Positions 25,570 through 35,414 are shown, numbered from the stretch's first letter. The stretch: DNA of 64,000 bases from Kaustia mangrovi (GCF_015482775.1 NZ_CP058214.1:3772501-3836500); one strand, 5' to 3'. The notes: a model not told the origin generated them from the letters alone. A program made the numbers and translations.

Positions 25570-26388
25570 ATGTCGCGCAACGGACATATGGCGACGCCCT
25601 TCCACGACGAGGGGGTCGAGATGATGCGGCCGGTGTTCGCCCATTCGGCGGACCATGCGCCGGGCCAACTCATCGCGCGCCACCGCCACAGCCGCGACCA
25701 TCTCCTCTATGCGGCAAGCGGGGTGATGACGGTCGACAGCGATGCCGGCTGCTGGGTCGTGCCGCCGCAATTCGCCGTCTGGATCCCGTCGGGCACGGCG
25801 CATTCGGTCGCGATGCACGGGGCCGTCCGCATCGTCTCCGTCTTCGTCGCGGCCCGCCATCGCCCCGGCCTGTGGCGCTCGTGCCGCGTATTGGAGGTGA
25901 CACCGCTCATGCGCTCGCTGCTCCTGCGCGCGGTCACCCTGCCGGGGCTCTATGACGAGGCGGGCCCCGACGGGCGCCTGCTGGAGGTGCTGATGGACGA
26001 GCTGGCACGGCTTGTCCCCGCGCCGCTCCATCTGCCCGTGCCGCGTGATTCGCGCGCCCGCACGGTCGCCGACGCCATACGGGCGGCCCCCGACGACCGC
26101 CGCAGCCTCGCGGGCTGGGCCGCCGTGGCGGGCGCCGGGGAACGCACGCTCGCCCGCCTGTTTCTGCGCGAAACGGGGTTGAGCTTCGGAGCCTGGCGGC
26201 GCCGTGCGCGCCTCATGCACGCGCTGACCGCATTGACCGCCGGCCTGCCTGTGACCACAGTCGCACTGGATTGCGGCTATGACAGCGTCAGCGCCTTCAT
26301 CGCCGCCTTCCGCCGGGAGCTGGGCGCAAGCCCCGGGCGCTATGTGGCCTCCGCACGCGGGGAAATCCCGGGGGACAGGCCGGGTTAG
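25570..26388 (+). CDS. AraC-family transcriptional regulator
   Basis: 272 residues. The N-terminal cupin domain (RHRHSRDHLLYAASGVMTV, PPQFAVWIPSGTAHSV) should sense a small ligand. The C-terminal AraC helix-turn-helix pair lies at about 180-262 (SLAGWAAVAGAGERTLARLF and TTVALDCGYDSVSAFIAAFR). Divergent from the MFS transporter, it likely regulates it. The arrangement resembles regulator/exporter pairs such as nimR-nimT of Escherichia coli, by layout only. Confidence 0.9.
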   Translation: MSRNGHMATPFHDEGVEMMRPVFAHSADHAPGQLIARHRHSRDHLLYAASGVMTVDSDAGCWVVPPQFAVWIPSGTAHSVAMHGAVRIVSVFVAARHRPGLWRSCRVLEVTPLMRSLLLRAVTLPGLYDEAGPDGRLLEVLMDELARLVPAPLHLPVPRDSRARTVADAIRAAPDDRRSLAGWAAVAGAGERTLARLFLRETGLSFGAWRRRARLMHALTALTAGLPVTTVALDCGYDSVSAFIAAFRRELGASPGRYVASARGEIPGDRPG

Positions 26389-26405
26389 GGGGATTTCGGG
26401 AGGAT

Positions 26406-26897
26406 ATGGTCGGCTATCATCTCCGTCTTGCGGTGGCGTCCGACACGGGTGGGCTGGTGCGTCTGCTGCACCGCTCCTGGGAGACCGCATGGGCGCCGTT
26501 CGTGCCCGCCCATGTGAGCGAGCGCTATTATTCCCATCGCGTCGCGGAATGGTTCGTGGAGACCCGCCGGCGCGAGATCGTGGTGGTTGAGCGGAGCGGC
26601 CGGCTCGTCGGGCTGGTGCACAGCGAGGCCGATTTCGTCTCCGCCCTCCATGTCGATCCGGACTGGAAGCGCCGCGGCATCGGCAGTTGCCTCATGGACC
26701 GGGCGGAAACCGATGTCGCCCGGCGCGGCCACGCAACCGTCCGCCTCAATACCGACGACTTCAACGAACCCGCCCAGCGCTTCTACCGCCATCGCGGCTT
26801 CTCGGAGGCGCGCCGTTTCCCCGATCTCGCCTATGAGGGCGAGGTGATGACCGTGGAGATGCACAAGGCCCTCGTGGACGCCCGCCAGGAGGCCTGA
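26406..26897 (+). CDS. GNAT-family N-acetyltransferase
   Basis: 163 residues. The acetyl-CoA loop is [18 protein letters not shown] (about 89-106), with [20 protein letters not shown] (about 116-135) as the closing block of the fold. [20 protein letters not shown] resembles small-molecule or amino-terminal acetyltransferases. Substrate unknown. It lies 17 bases after the AraC gene and may be read through from it. Confidence 0.85.
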   Translation: MVGYHLRLAVASDTGGLVRLLHRSWETAWAPFVPAHVSERYYSHRVAEWFVETRRREIVVVERSGRLVGLVHSEADFVSALHVDPDWKRRGIGSCLMDRAETDVARRGHATVRLNTDDFNEPAQRFYRHRGFSEARRFPDLAYEGEVMTVEMHKALVDARQEA

Positions 26898-27069
26898 CGC
26901 CGATCATGGGCTTTGGATGGGGCGCACCCCGCCCCAGGTGCACAGATCGCCCGCTTGTCGGTTGTGGCCGATTTTTGGTCGCGCGGACGCTGCACGCCCG
27001 CGCGAAGCCGTGTCACAGGAGGTCTGGAAACGCAGGCGCGCAGACGCGAAAAGCAGGAGGAATGCCCCG

Positions 27070-28749
27070 ATGGCCGAAGTGAAGAGCGATATCGAAATCG
27101 CCCGTGCCGCATCGCCGCGGCCGATACAGGAGATCGGCGAGAAGCTCGCAATCCCGCCGGAGAGCCTTGTGCCGTTCGGCCACGACAAGGCGAAGCTGTC
27201 GGCCGATTACATCTCCAGCATCAATGGCCGCCCGGATGGCAAGCTGATCCTCGTCACCGCCATTTCGCCGACGCCTGCGGGCGAGGGCAAGACGACGACG
27301 ACGGTGGGCCTGGGCGACGGGCTCAACCGGATCGGCAAGAAGGCGGCGATCTGCATCCGCGAGCCCTCGCTCGGCCCGTGCTTCGGCATGAAGGGCGGGG
27401 CGGCCGGCGGCGGCTATGCCCAGGTGATCCCCATGGAGGACATCAACCTCCATTTCACCGGCGATTTCCATGCCATCACCTCCGCCAACAACCTCCTGTC
27501 GGCAATGGTCGACAACCATGTCTACTGGGGCAACGGGCTCGAATTCGACATGCGCCGCATCGTCTGGCGCCGCGTCATGGACATGAACGACCGGGCCCTG
27601 CGCGAGATCGTGTGCTCTCTGGGCGGTGTCTCCAACGGCTTCCCGCGCGAGGGCGGGTTCGACATCACCGTTGCCTCGGAGGTCATGGCGATCCTGTGTC
27701 TTGCGACCGACCGGGAGGATCTGCGCCGCCGGCTCGGCAACATCGTCGTCGGCTACCGCCGCGACCGCTCGCCGGTCACCGCGCGCGAGATCAAGGCCGA
27801 CGGCGCGATGACGGTGCTGCTCGACCAGGCGCTGCAGCCCAATCTCGTCCAGACGCTCGAGAACAATCCCGCCTTCATCCATGGCGGCCCCTTCGCCAAC
27901 ATCGCCCATGGCTGCAATTCCGTGATCGCCACGAAGACCGCGCTCAAGCTCGCCGACTATGTGGTGACGGAGGCCGGATTCGGGGCCGATCTCGGGGCGG
28001 AGAAGTTCTTCGACATCAAGTGCCGCAAGGCGGGCCTCCACCCCGACGCCGCCGTGATCGTCGCCACGATCCGCGCCATCAAGCACCATGGCGGCGTGGC
28101 GAAGGAGGATCTCAATACCGAGAATCTGGAGGCGCTGGACAAGGGGCTGGCCAATCTCGGCCGGCATCTGCGCAATGTCGCCAAGTTCGGCGTGCCGGCG
28201 GTGGTGGGCATCAACCGCTTCCTCTCCGATACGGAGGCCGAGATCCAGGCGGTGAAGGATTATTGCGCCGAGTTCGGCGTGGAGGCGGTGCTGTGCGAGC
28301 ACTGGGCGAAGGGCTCCGCCGGCGTCGAGGAGCTGGCGCACAAGGTCGCCGCGCTCGCCGACGATGGCCATGCCCAGTTCCGCACCCTCTACGAGGATTC
28401 CATGCCGCTGTGGGACAAGCTGCGCACGGTCTGCCGCGAGATCTACGGCGCGGAGGACGCCATCGGCGACAAGAAGGTGCGCCAGCAATTCGCCGACTAC
28501 GAGGCCGCGGGCTACGGCCATTTCCCCATCTGCGTGGCCAAGACGCAGTATTCCTTCTCCACCGACCCCAATCTCAAGGGGGCGCCGAGCGACCATGTGG
28601 TGCCGGTGCGCGAGGCGCGGCTGTCGGCCGGGGCGGAGTTCATCGTGGCCATCTGCGGGGAGATCATGACCATGCCGGGCTTGCCACGCACCCCCGCGGC
28701 GGAGCATATCGGGCTCGACGAGAACGGCGAGATCGTCGGACTGTTCTGA
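27070..28749 (+). CDS. fhs: Formate-tetrahydrofolate ligase
   Basis: 559 residues, normal. The P-loop [18 protein letters not shown] spans about 65-82, and [17 protein letters not shown] and [19 protein letters not shown] are family blocks. It makes 10-formyl-THF from formate, THF and ATP. FolD follows after 10 bases; together they move one-carbon units between formate and methylene-THF, which supports methionine and SAM supply. The ATG at 27070 has AGGAGG upstream; longer in-frame codons to 26917 lack family similarity. Confidence 0.96.
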   Translation: MAEVKSDIEIARAASPRPIQEIGEKLAIPPESLVPFGHDKAKLSADYISSINGRPDGKLILVTAISPTPAGEGKTTTTVGLGDGLNRIGKKAAICIREPSLGPCFGMKGGAAGGGYAQVIPMEDINLHFTGDFHAITSANNLLSAMVDNHVYWGNGLEFDMRRIVWRRVMDMNDRALREIVCSLGGVSNGFPREGGFDITVASEVMAILCLATDREDLRRRLGNIVVGYRRDRSPVTAREIKADGAMTVLLDQALQPNLVQTLENNPAFIHGGPFANIAHGCNSVIATKTALKLADYVVTEAGFGADLGAEKFFDIKCRKAGLHPDAAVIVATIRAIKHHGGVAKEDLNTENLEALDKGLANLGRHLRNVAKFGVPAVVGINRFLSDTEAEIQAVKDYCAEFGVEAVLCEHWAKGSAGVEELAHKVAALADDGHAQFRTLYEDSMPLWDKLRTVCREIYGAEDAIGDKKVRQQFADYEAAGYGHFPICVAKTQYSFSTDPNLKGAPSDHVVPVREARLSAGAEFIVAICGEIMTMPGLPRTPAAEHIGLDENGEIVGLF

Positions 28750-28759
28750 GGAGAGCGCA

Positions 28760-29662
28760 ATGACCGCTGAAATCATCGATGGGAAAGCCTTTGCCGCAGG
28801 CCTGCGCGCGCAGGTCGGCGAGGAGGTCGCCGCGCTGAAGGCGCGCCACGGACTCAAGCCGGGCCTCGCCGTGGTGCTGGTGGGCGAGGATCCCGCGAGC
28901 CAGGTCTATGTGCGCAACAAGGCGCGCCAGACCGTCGAAGTCGGCATGGCCTCCTTCGAGCACCGGCTGGACGTCGCGACACCGCAGGCAGAGCTTCTCG
29001 CCCTCGTCGAGCGGCTCAACAGGGACCCGGAGGTCCATGGCATCCTCGTCCAGCTTCCTCTGCCCGACCAGATCGACACCGCGAAGGTCCTCGACGCCAT
29101 CGATCCGGCGAAGGATGTCGACGGCTTCCATGTGATCAATGCCGGGCTGCTGGCGACCGGCCAGAAGGCCATGGTGCCGTGCACGCCGCTTGGCTGCTAC
29201 ATGCTGCTCAAGGAGCGGATCGGCGATCTCTCCGGCCTCGAGGCGGTGGTGGTCGGCCGCTCCAACATCGTCGGCAAGCCCATGGCGCAGCTTCTCCTCC
29301 AGGCCAATTGCACCGTGACCGTCGCCCATTCCAGGACGCGCGACCTGCCGGGCGTCTGCCGCCGGGCGGATATTCTCGTTGCCGCCGTCGGCCGGCCGGA
29401 AATGGTGCGGGGCGACTGGGTGAAGCCCGGCGCCACCGTGATCGATGTCGGCATCAACCGCATCCCGGCGCCGGAGCGCGGCGAGGGCAAGCACCGGCTC
29501 GTCGGCGATGTCGCCTTCGAGGAGGCGAGGGAGGTCGCAGGCGCCATCACGCCGGTGCCCGGCGGTGTCGGGCCGATGACCATTGCCTGCCTGCTCGCCA
29601 ACACGGTCACCGCCGCCTGCCGTGCCCACGGCGTCGACGAGCCGAAGGCGCTGGCGGCGTAG
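28760..29662 (+). CDS. folD: Methylene-THF dehydrogenase / methenyl-THF cyclohydrolase
   Basis: 300 residues, normal for FolD. Catalytic YVRNKAR (50-56, Lys54), [15 protein letters not shown] and the NADP loop [17 protein letters not shown] near 165 are present, as is [17 protein letters not shown] at the end. It is in an operon with fhs. A family A repeat begins 7 bases after the stop. Confidence 0.97.
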   Translation: MTAEIIDGKAFAAGLRAQVGEEVAALKARHGLKPGLAVVLVGEDPASQVYVRNKARQTVEVGMASFEHRLDVATPQAELLALVERLNRDPEVHGILVQLPLPDQIDTAKVLDAIDPAKDVDGFHVINAGLLATGQKAMVPCTPLGCYMLLKERIGDLSGLEAVVVGRSNIVGKPMAQLLLQANCTVTVAHSRTRDLPGVCRRADILVAAVGRPEMVRGDWVKPGATVIDVGINRIPAPERGEGKHRLVGDVAFEEAREVAGAITPVPGGVGPMTIACLLANTVTAACRAHGVDEPKALAA

Positions 29663-29668
29663 CTCTTC

Positions 29669-29808
29669 TCCCCTCACCCGGCGCCTCGTGGCGCCACCCT
29701 CTCCCGCGAGGGGAGAGGGTTTTCCTGCGGCACGATCTTTCCTTTCCCTCTCCCCTCGCGGGAGAGGGTGGCGCCCATTGCCGTCAGGCAATGGGAGGGT
29801 GAGGGGGC
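29669..29808. repeat. Family A palindromic repeat, copy 4 (double unit)
   Basis: CCCCTCACCC, hairpin GGCGCC-TCGT-GGCGCC, conserved CTCTCCC-GCGA-GGGGAGAG, a 28-base spacer, the reverse of the conserved hairpin, hairpin CCCATTGCC-GTCA-GGCAATGGG and GGTGAGGGGG. It separates folD from the cysS leader and may end the folate transcript. Confidence 0.85.
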
Positions 29809-29821
29809 TTTAACTCCGCAC

Positions 29822-29850
29822 TTGACGCGCGGCGTGCACTTGTCTCATTG
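29822..29850 (+). promoter_or_regulatory. Weak promoter-like sequence before the cysS leader peptide
   Basis: TTGACG (29822-29827), 17-base spacer, TCATTG (29845-29850). The -35 is good and the -10 poor. If used, the transcript would start within about two bases of the leader peptide ATG, making it leaderless, which fits the lack of a ribosome site. Confidence 0.3.
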
Positions 29851-29858
29851 TGCGCGCC

Positions 29859-29921
29859 ATGATGACCGATACGGCCATAGCGCGGCGCGACATCTGCTGC
29901 GGCATTATTATCACCAGCTAG
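29859..29921 (+). CDS. Leader peptide with tandem cysteine codons upstream of cysS
   Basis: A 20-codon ORF, MMTDTAIARRDICCGIIITS. Codons 13-14 are TGC TGC (29895-29900), just before the end, and it stops 86 bases before cysS. Cys is a rare residue, so a Cys pair in a short ORF before the cysteinyl-tRNA synthetase gene fits ribosome-mediated attenuation: low charged tRNA-Cys would stall the ribosome and raise cysS expression. GC-rich inverted segments follow (CCGGCCGGCGCCGG near 29980-29994) but no T-run, so the switch may act on translation or Rho. No ribosome site is seen before its ATG. Confidence 0.6.
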   Translation: MMTDTAIARRDICCGIIITS

Positions 29922-30007
29922 CTTCAACAGCGCTGGCGCGCGGCCGTTCACCCTCCTGAAATCATCCGAGCGAACGTCCCGGCCGGCGCCGGAGACGGGA
30001 TCGTTCG

Positions 30008-31339
30008 ATGACGCTCACGCTTTACAACACGCTGACGCGGAAGAAGGAGCCGTTCCGGCCCATCGACCCGGACAATGTGCGCATGTATGTCTGTGGGCCC
30101 ACGGTCTACGACCTCGCGCATATCGGCAATGCCCGGCCGATCATCGTGTTCGACGTGCTGTTTCGCCTGCTGCGCCACACCTATGGCGAGGATCGTGTCG
30201 CTTACGTCCGCAACATCACGGACGTGGACGACAAGATCAATGCGCGCGCGGCGCAGGAGGGCGTGCCGATCCGCGAGCTCACCGAGCGCACGGTAAAGCA
30301 GTTCCACGAGGATGTGGCGGCGCTCGGCTGCCTGCCGCCGACGCACGAGCCGCGCGCGACCGACTATATCGCGGAGATGAAGGCGCTGATCGAGCGGCTG
30401 ATCGCGCGCGGCCATGCCTATGTGGCAGCCGATCACGTGCTGTTCGACGTCTCCTCCGACCCCGCCTATGGCTCGCTGTCGCGCCGCTCGCTCGACGAGA
30501 TGGAGGCGGGCGCGCGCGTCGAGGTCGCGCCCTACAAGAAGAGCCCGATGGATTTCGTGCTCTGGAAGCCGTCGAAGCCCGGCGAGCCGGCCTGGCCGTC
30601 GCCCGCCGGCATAGCGGCTGAGGGCCGCCCGGGCTGGCATCTGGAATGCTCCGCCATGTCGTGGAAACATCTCGGCGAGCATTTCGACATCCATGGCGGC
30701 GGCATCGATCTGGCCTTCCCCCATCACGAGAACGAGCGCGCCCAATCCTGCTGCGCCTTCGGCACCGAGCGCATGGCCAATGTCTGGATGCATAACGGCT
30801 TCCTGATGGTGGAGGGCGAGAAGATGTCGAAATCGCTCGGCAACTTCGTCACCATCCGCGATCTCCTGAAGGACTGGCCCGGCGAGGCGATCCGCCTGAA
30901 CATGCTCAAGACGCAGTATCGCCAGCCCATAGACTGGACGCTCAAGGGGCTCGACGAGGCGCACAAGGCCTTGTGGAAATGGTCGGGCGACGTCGAGGGG
31001 GCCGAGCCCGCCGGGGCGGTGCCGGACACGGTGACGGACGCGCTCGCCGACGATCTCAACACGCCGAAGGCCTATGCGGAGCTCCATGCGCTCCACGAGG
31101 CGGGCCGGCACGGCGATCTCCTCGCCGCCCTGCGGTTCCTCGGCTTCTCCGGCCGGCGCGAGGCGATCTCGCGCGCGGGGCCGGTCGATATCGATGTCGA
31201 CGGCCTGATCGCGGAGCGCAACGCCGCGCGCAAGCGCAAGGATTTCGCCACTGCCGACCGCATCCGCGACGAACTGGCGGACATGGGCATCGTCCTCAAG
31301 GACTCGCCCGAAGGCACCACCTGGGAGCTCGCAAGATGA
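30008..31339 (+). CDS. cysS: Cysteinyl-tRNA synthetase
   Basis: 443 residues, near normal. Cys29 in [19 protein letters not shown] starts the zinc site and the HIGN signature. [24 protein letters not shown] and the KMSKS loop (272-276) complete the active site. It charges tRNA-Cys. It is preceded by a Cys-codon leader peptide and followed, 7 bases after the stop, by a family A repeat and the DUF559 gene. Confidence 0.97.
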   Translation: MTLTLYNTLTRKKEPFRPIDPDNVRMYVCGPTVYDLAHIGNARPIIVFDVLFRLLRHTYGEDRVAYVRNITDVDDKINARAAQEGVPIRELTERTVKQFHEDVAALGCLPPTHEPRATDYIAEMKALIERLIARGHAYVAADHVLFDVSSDPAYGSLSRRSLDEMEAGARVEVAPYKKSPMDFVLWKPSKPGEPAWPSPAGIAAEGRPGWHLECSAMSWKHLGEHFDIHGGGIDLAFPHHENERAQSCCAFGTERMANVWMHNGFLMVEGEKMSKSLGNFVTIRDLLKDWPGEAIRLNMLKTQYRQPIDWTLKGLDEAHKALWKWSGDVEGAEPAGAVPDTVTDALADDLNTPKAYAELHALHEAGRHGDLLAALRFLGFSGRREAISRAGPVDIDVDGLIAERNAARKRKDFATADRIRDELADMGIVLKDSPEGTTWELAR

Positions 31340-31346
31340 TGGGCAG

Positions 31347-31486
31347 CCCCCCTCACCCTCCCAGCGCTGACGCGCCGGGCCCCTCCCTCTCCCGCGAGGG
31401 GAGAGGGGGACAGGCAAGCGTTGCGGCGGGAGGACCCTCCCCCTCGCGGGAGAGGGTGGCGCGCAAGGCGCGCCGGGTGAGGGGGA
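31347..31486. repeat. Family A palindromic repeat, copy 5 (double unit)
   Basis: CCCCCCTCACCCTCCC, hairpin CCAGCGC-TGAC-GCGCCGG (one mismatch), conserved CTCTCCC-GCGA-GGGGAGAG, a spacer, CCCTCGCGGGAGAGGG, hairpin GGCGCGC-AAG-GCGCGCC and GGGTGAGGGGG. Its right edge touches the GTG start of the DUF559 gene. Confidence 0.85.
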
Positions 31487-31487
31487 G

Positions 31488-31814
31488 GTGGCACGGGCCC
31501 GCAGCTTGCGGCGGCATATGACGGATGCCGAGCGCAAGCTCTGGCGTGCCTTGCGCTCACGGCAGTTTCAAGCCGTGAAGTTTCGCCGGCAGGTGCCGGT
31601 CGGCCCCTACATCGCGGACTTCCTGGCCTACGACCATCGCCTCATCATCGAGGTCGACGGTGGCCAGCACGCCGAGAACCGACGCGATATGGCGCGTGAG
31701 AAGTGTTTGTCGGCAAACGGATTCCGCGTGCTGCGACTATGGAACAACGACGTGCTCGGCAATCTGGACGGTGCGCTCACCGTCATCGCCGAAGCCTTGA
31801 GAGAGAACCGATGA
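31488..31814 (+). CDS. DUF559 (restriction-endonuclease-like fold) protein
   Basis: 108 residues, the usual size. LRRHMTDAERKLWRALRSRQ then VKFRRQVPVGPYIADF and IIEVDGGQHAENRRD are the family blocks; the D...ExD-x-Q pattern resembles PD-(D/E)XK and Vsr-like nucleases. The GTG at 31488 is chosen because LRR-TDAE blocks lie right at the N-terminus; it sits at the repeat edge. It overlaps cimA by 4 bases (ATGA). Function in the cell is unknown. Its position between cysS and cimA, joined to a palindromic repeat, suggests it came in with the repeat. Confidence 0.87.
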   Translation: MARARSLRRHMTDAERKLWRALRSRQFQAVKFRRQVPVGPYIADFLAYDHRLIIEVDGGQHAENRRDMAREKCLSANGFRVLRLWNNDVLGNLDGALTVIAEALRENR

Positions 31815-33415
31815 CCGCAGAACGCCTCTATCTCTTCGACACGACACTGCGCGACGGGGCGCAGACGCCGGGGATCGATTTCTCGCTGGAGGACAAGCGG
31901 CACGTCGCGGCGATGCTCGACGGGCTCGGCATCGACTATGTGGAGGGCGGCTATCCCGGCGCGAATCCCACCGACACGGCGTTCTTCGCGGACGCGCCGG
32001 CGCTCGATGCCCGCTTCACCGCCTTCGGCATGACCAAGCGCGCCGGGCGCTCCGCCGACAACGATCCGGGCCTGCGCGCCCTTCTGGAGGCGGATGCGGA
32101 CGCGGTCTGCTTCGTGGCGAAGTCGTGGGACTACCATGTGCGCGTCGCGCTCGCGACCTCCAACGAGGAGAACCTGGAGGGCATCGCCCAGTCGGTCGCC
32201 GCGGCCTGCGCGGCGGGCAAGGAGGTGCTGCTCGACTGCGAGCATTTCTTCGATGGCTACAAGGCCAATCCGGACTATGCGCTCGCCTGCGCGAAGGCGG
32301 CGCTGGAGGCGGGCGCGCGCTGGATCGTCCTGTGCGACACCAATGGCGGCACGCTGCCCCACGAGATCTCGGCGATTGTCGCGGAGGTCGCCCGCCATGT
32401 GCCGGGCGAGCGGCTCGGCATCCATGCCCATGACGACACCGGCAATGCGGTGGCCAACTCGCTCGCCGCCGTGCGCGCGGGCGCCCGCCAGATCCAGGGC
32501 ACGCTGAACGGCATCGGCGAGCGCTGCGGCAATGCCAATCTGGTCACGCTGATCCCGACGCTGCTCCTGAAGGAGGAGTTCGCGTCGCGCTTCGAGACGG
32601 GGGTGACGGACGAGGCGCTCGCCGGCCTCACGCACCTGTCGCGCGGCTTCGACGAGATCCTGAACCGCGCACCGGACCGCCAGGCGCCCTATGTCGGCGA
32701 CAGCGCGTTCGCCACCAAGGCCGGCATCCACGCTTCCGCCATCGTCAAGGAGCCGGAGACCTACGAGCACGTGCCGCCGGAAACGGTCGGCAACCGCCGC
32801 CGCGTGATGGTTTCCGACCAGGGCGGGCGCTCCAACCTGATAGCGGAGCTTCACCGCATCGGCCTGGAGGTGGACAAGGCCGACACCCGCCTCGACGGCC
32901 TGCTGCGAGAGGTCAAGCGGCGCGAGGCGGAGGGCTATGCCTATGAGGGAGCGGACGCCTCCTTCGAGCTGCTCGCCCGGCGCGCGCTGGGTTCGGTGCC
33001 GCATTTCTTCGATGTCGACAGCTTCCGCGTCATGGTCGAGCGCCGGCACAATGCGGTGGGCGACCTCGTCACCATATCGGAGGCGACGGTGAAGGTGCGC
33101 GTGGACGGCGAGCTCCTCATGTCGGTCGGCGAGGGCAACGGGCCGGTCAACGCGCTCGACATGGCACTGCGCAAGGATCTCGGCCGCTACTCGCCCTATC
33201 TCTCGGGGCTGGAGCTTGTCGACTTCAAGGTGCGCATCCTCAACGGCACGACGGCGGCGACCACGCGCGTGCTCGTGGAATCCGCCGACGAAACCGGCGA
33301 GCGCTGGTTCACCGTCGGCGTCTCGCCCAATATCGTCGACGCCTCCTTCCAGGCGCTCATCGATTCGATCACCTACAAGCTCCTGAAGGCGGGGGCGCCG
33401 GCGGGCGCGCCATAG
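31811..33415 (+). CDS. cimA: (R)-citramalate synthase
   Basis: 534 residues, the length of CimA-type proteins. The HMGL-like barrel opens with LYLFDTTLRDGAQTPGIDFS (7-26), and HAHDDTGNAVANS and LNGIGERCGNANL hold metal and substrate residues. KAGIHASAI and a LeuA-type regulatory domain (about 400-520) follow. It joins pyruvate and acetyl-CoA to citramalate, the threonine-independent route to isoleucine. Feedback by isoleucine at the C-terminal domain is expected from the family. A 2-isopropylmalate synthase is the alternative; the sequence of the barrel favours CimA. Confidence 0.9.
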   Translation: MTAERLYLFDTTLRDGAQTPGIDFSLEDKRHVAAMLDGLGIDYVEGGYPGANPTDTAFFADAPALDARFTAFGMTKRAGRSADNDPGLRALLEADADAVCFVAKSWDYHVRVALATSNEENLEGIAQSVAAACAAGKEVLLDCEHFFDGYKANPDYALACAKAALEAGARWIVLCDTNGGTLPHEISAIVAEVARHVPGERLGIHAHDDTGNAVANSLAAVRAGARQIQGTLNGIGERCGNANLVTLIPTLLLKEEFASRFETGVTDEALAGLTHLSRGFDEILNRAPDRQAPYVGDSAFATKAGIHASAIVKEPETYEHVPPETVGNRRRVMVSDQGGRSNLIAELHRIGLEVDKADTRLDGLLREVKRREAEGYAYEGADASFELLARRALGSVPHFFDVDSFRVMVERRHNAVGDLVTISEATVKVRVDGELLMSVGEGNGPVNALDMALRKDLGRYSPYLSGLELVDFKVRILNGTTAATTRVLVESADETGERWFTVGVSPNIVDASFQALIDSITYKLLKAGAPAGAP

Positions 33416-33560
33416 CCGCGGGCCGGCGCTGAGCCATGCGCTGCGCGAATGGCTCCCATCCGGCGCCACGGGGATCATTGCCAGCGCCCCTGTGCCCGTG
33501 AGAAGAACGCTGTCTTGACCTGTGGCGGTCCGGCGGATCGCGCAAAGGGGCAGGTGCGAC

Positions 33561-34520
33561 ATGGCGGCTTGCGATGAAGACAGCGTCCCCGGGCCCGCGG
33601 CGGACGCGGCGGCGGACGAGACCCGCAAGGGCGTTCTCTTCGCGCTCGGAGCCTATCTCGTCTGGGGCTTCTCGGCGTCCTATTTCCGGTTCACCGAAGG
33701 CATCGATCCCGCCGAGGTGCTCGCCCACCGCATCGTGTGGGCCGTGCCCTTCGCCGCCCTGGTGCTCGTCGCGCTCAGGCGCACCGGCGACATTCCGCGC
33801 GCCTTCTCCAACGGGCGCATCGTCGCCACCCTGTCGCTGACCGCGGCCCTGGCCGGCACCAACTGGGGCGTCTTCATCTGGGCGGTCACCCACGGCCACA
33901 TGCTGGAGACGAGCCTCGGCTACTACATCAATCCGCTGGTCAGCGTGGTGATCGGCTGCGTCTTGCTCTCCGAGCGGCTGACCCGGGTCCAGATGGTCGC
34001 GGTCGGTATCGCCGCCATCGCGGTGACGCTCCAGACCGTGATGCTCGGCGTCGTGCCCTGGGTCGCCTTCACGCTCGCCATCTCCTTCGCCATCTACGGC
34101 TATATCCGCAAGACGGTGGCGATCGGCCCCGCTCAGGGGTTCTTCGTGGAAAGCCTGCTGCTGTCGCCGCTGGCGATTGCCTATATCGTCTATGCGGAAA
34201 GCGAGGGGACGGGGCGCTTCTTCTCCGAGGGGACGGTCACCGCGATGCTGCTCGGCGCCGCGGTGCTGACGGCCACGCCGCTCATGCTGTTCGCCGCGGG
34301 CGCGCGCCGGCTGAAGCTCTCCACCATCGGGCTCATGCAGTATCTCGCGCCGTCGCTGGTCTTCCTGTCCGCGATCTTCTTCTTCGGCGAGCCGCTGGAG
34401 CCCGCGCGGCTGCTCACCTTCGTGCTGATCTGGATGGCGCTTGCGCTCTTCTCGTGGTCGGCGGTCAGGCAGGACCGGGCGGCGCGGCGGGCCTTGAGGG
34501 AATCGGCCGGTAGCGGCTGA
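33561..34520 (+). CDS. rarD: RarD-type EamA transporter
   Basis: 319 residues, about ten helices in two EamA halves. GVLFALGAYLVWGFSASYFR near the N-terminus and NWGVFIWAVTHGHMLETSLGYYINPL are diagnostic of RarD. Family substrate is not well defined; export of amino acids or metabolites is proposed. ATG at 33561 with an AGGGGCAGG site; an in-frame GTG at 33522 is less likely. Confidence 0.88.
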   Translation: MAACDEDSVPGPAADAAADETRKGVLFALGAYLVWGFSASYFRFTEGIDPAEVLAHRIVWAVPFAALVLVALRRTGDIPRAFSNGRIVATLSLTAALAGTNWGVFIWAVTHGHMLETSLGYYINPLVSVVIGCVLLSERLTRVQMVAVGIAAIAVTLQTVMLGVVPWVAFTLAISFAIYGYIRKTVAIGPAQGFFVESLLLSPLAIAYIVYAESEGTGRFFSEGTVTAMLLGAAVLTATPLMLFAAGARRLKLSTIGLMQYLAPSLVFLSAIFFFGEPLEPARLLTFVLIWMALALFSWSAVRQDRAARRALRESAGSG

Positions 34521-34541
34521 TCCAGAGGGCGGGCGACCGGC

Positions 34542-35144
34542 TTACATGTGCTTGCGGGCCGGCTGGATCGGGGCGTGTTCCTCCGCGGTCTTCTCCGCGC
34601 GCTCGAGGATCAGCGGCAGAACCTCCTCCGCGCTCTTGGCCACGTCGATATGCATGTCGAAGCCTGCGCGGATGAACTCCTCGTTCCTCATATGGGACAG
34701 GAGGTCCAGGAAGGGCGTCCAGAAGCCGTTCACATTGACGATGACGATGGGCTTTGAATGCTGGCCGAGCTGGGCCCAGGTCGAAATCTCGACCAGCTCC
34801 TCCAGCGTGCCGATGCCGCCCGGCAGGGCGACGAAGGCGTCGGCGCGCTCGAACATGGTCATCTTGCGCTCGTGCATGTTCTGCGTCACGACGAGCTCCT
34901 GCACGTCGGTGAGCATGCGCTCGCGCCGGACCAGGAATTCCGGGATCACGCCCGTTACGCGCCCGCCGCCGGCAAGCACGGAGCGCGCCACCTCGCCCAT
35001 CAGACCGAGCCCGCCCCCGCCATAGATCAGCTCGATACCGTTGGCCGCGAGATCGCTGCCCAATGCGTGCGCGGTCTCCGCATAGACGGGGCTGCGGCCG
35101 GAGCCCGATCCGCAATAGACGCAAACAGAATCGATCTTGCTCAT
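34542..35144 (-). CDS. LOG-family protein (nucleotide 5'-monophosphate phosphoribohydrolase)
   Basis: 200 residues. YGGGGLGLMGEVA near 42 and the catalytic PGGIGTLEELVEI motif define the LOG family. Plant and some bacterial members release cytokinin bases from their ribotides, and others act on AMP-like nucleotides. It is convergent with rarD. Substrate cannot be told from the sequence. Confidence 0.9.
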   Translation of the reverse strand: MSKIDSVCVYCGSGSGRSPVYAETAHALGSDLAANGIELIYGGGGLGLMGEVARSVLAGGGRVTGVIPEFLVRRERMLTDVQELVVTQNMHERKMTMFERADAFVALPGGIGTLEELVEISTWAQLGQHSKPIVIVNVNGFWTPFLDLLSHMRNEEFIRAGFDMHIDVAKSAEEVLPLILERAEKTAEEHAPIQPARKHM

Positions 35145-35384
35145 TGTCCGATCACATATCGCGAGATTGAGAGGGTCAAGGGGACCGACGGGACGAACTG
35201 GAAAGATGGTAAGCGACAGGCTGTCGCGCAACTCCACCATGCCCGCAACGGCCTGATTCCTTTGCACGAGCTTGCCCCAGTCCCTATGTTCGTGGCAAAT
35301 GAACCCAGAAGATGGGTGGGGCTCGAGGCGACCGGCCGAGCCGGCGGCGCCTGCGAAAATGATGAACGGGGCAGCAGCCTGCCT

Positions 35385-35414
35385 CGTTCCCGGCCTTGGG
35401 GCAGGCCGGGAACG
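35385..35414. promoter_or_regulatory. 12-bp perfect hairpin before the large LysM gene
   Basis: CGTTCCCGGCCT and AGGCCGGGAACG around TGGGGC, 26 bases before the ATG at 35440. No T-run. It may influence the leader of the LysM gene, or belong to a repeat not seen elsewhere in the window. Confidence 0.5.

Noticed and set aside
33416-33560. Possible small gene between cimA and rarD
   Set aside because: No frame with a start, ribosome site and protein-like composition was found.
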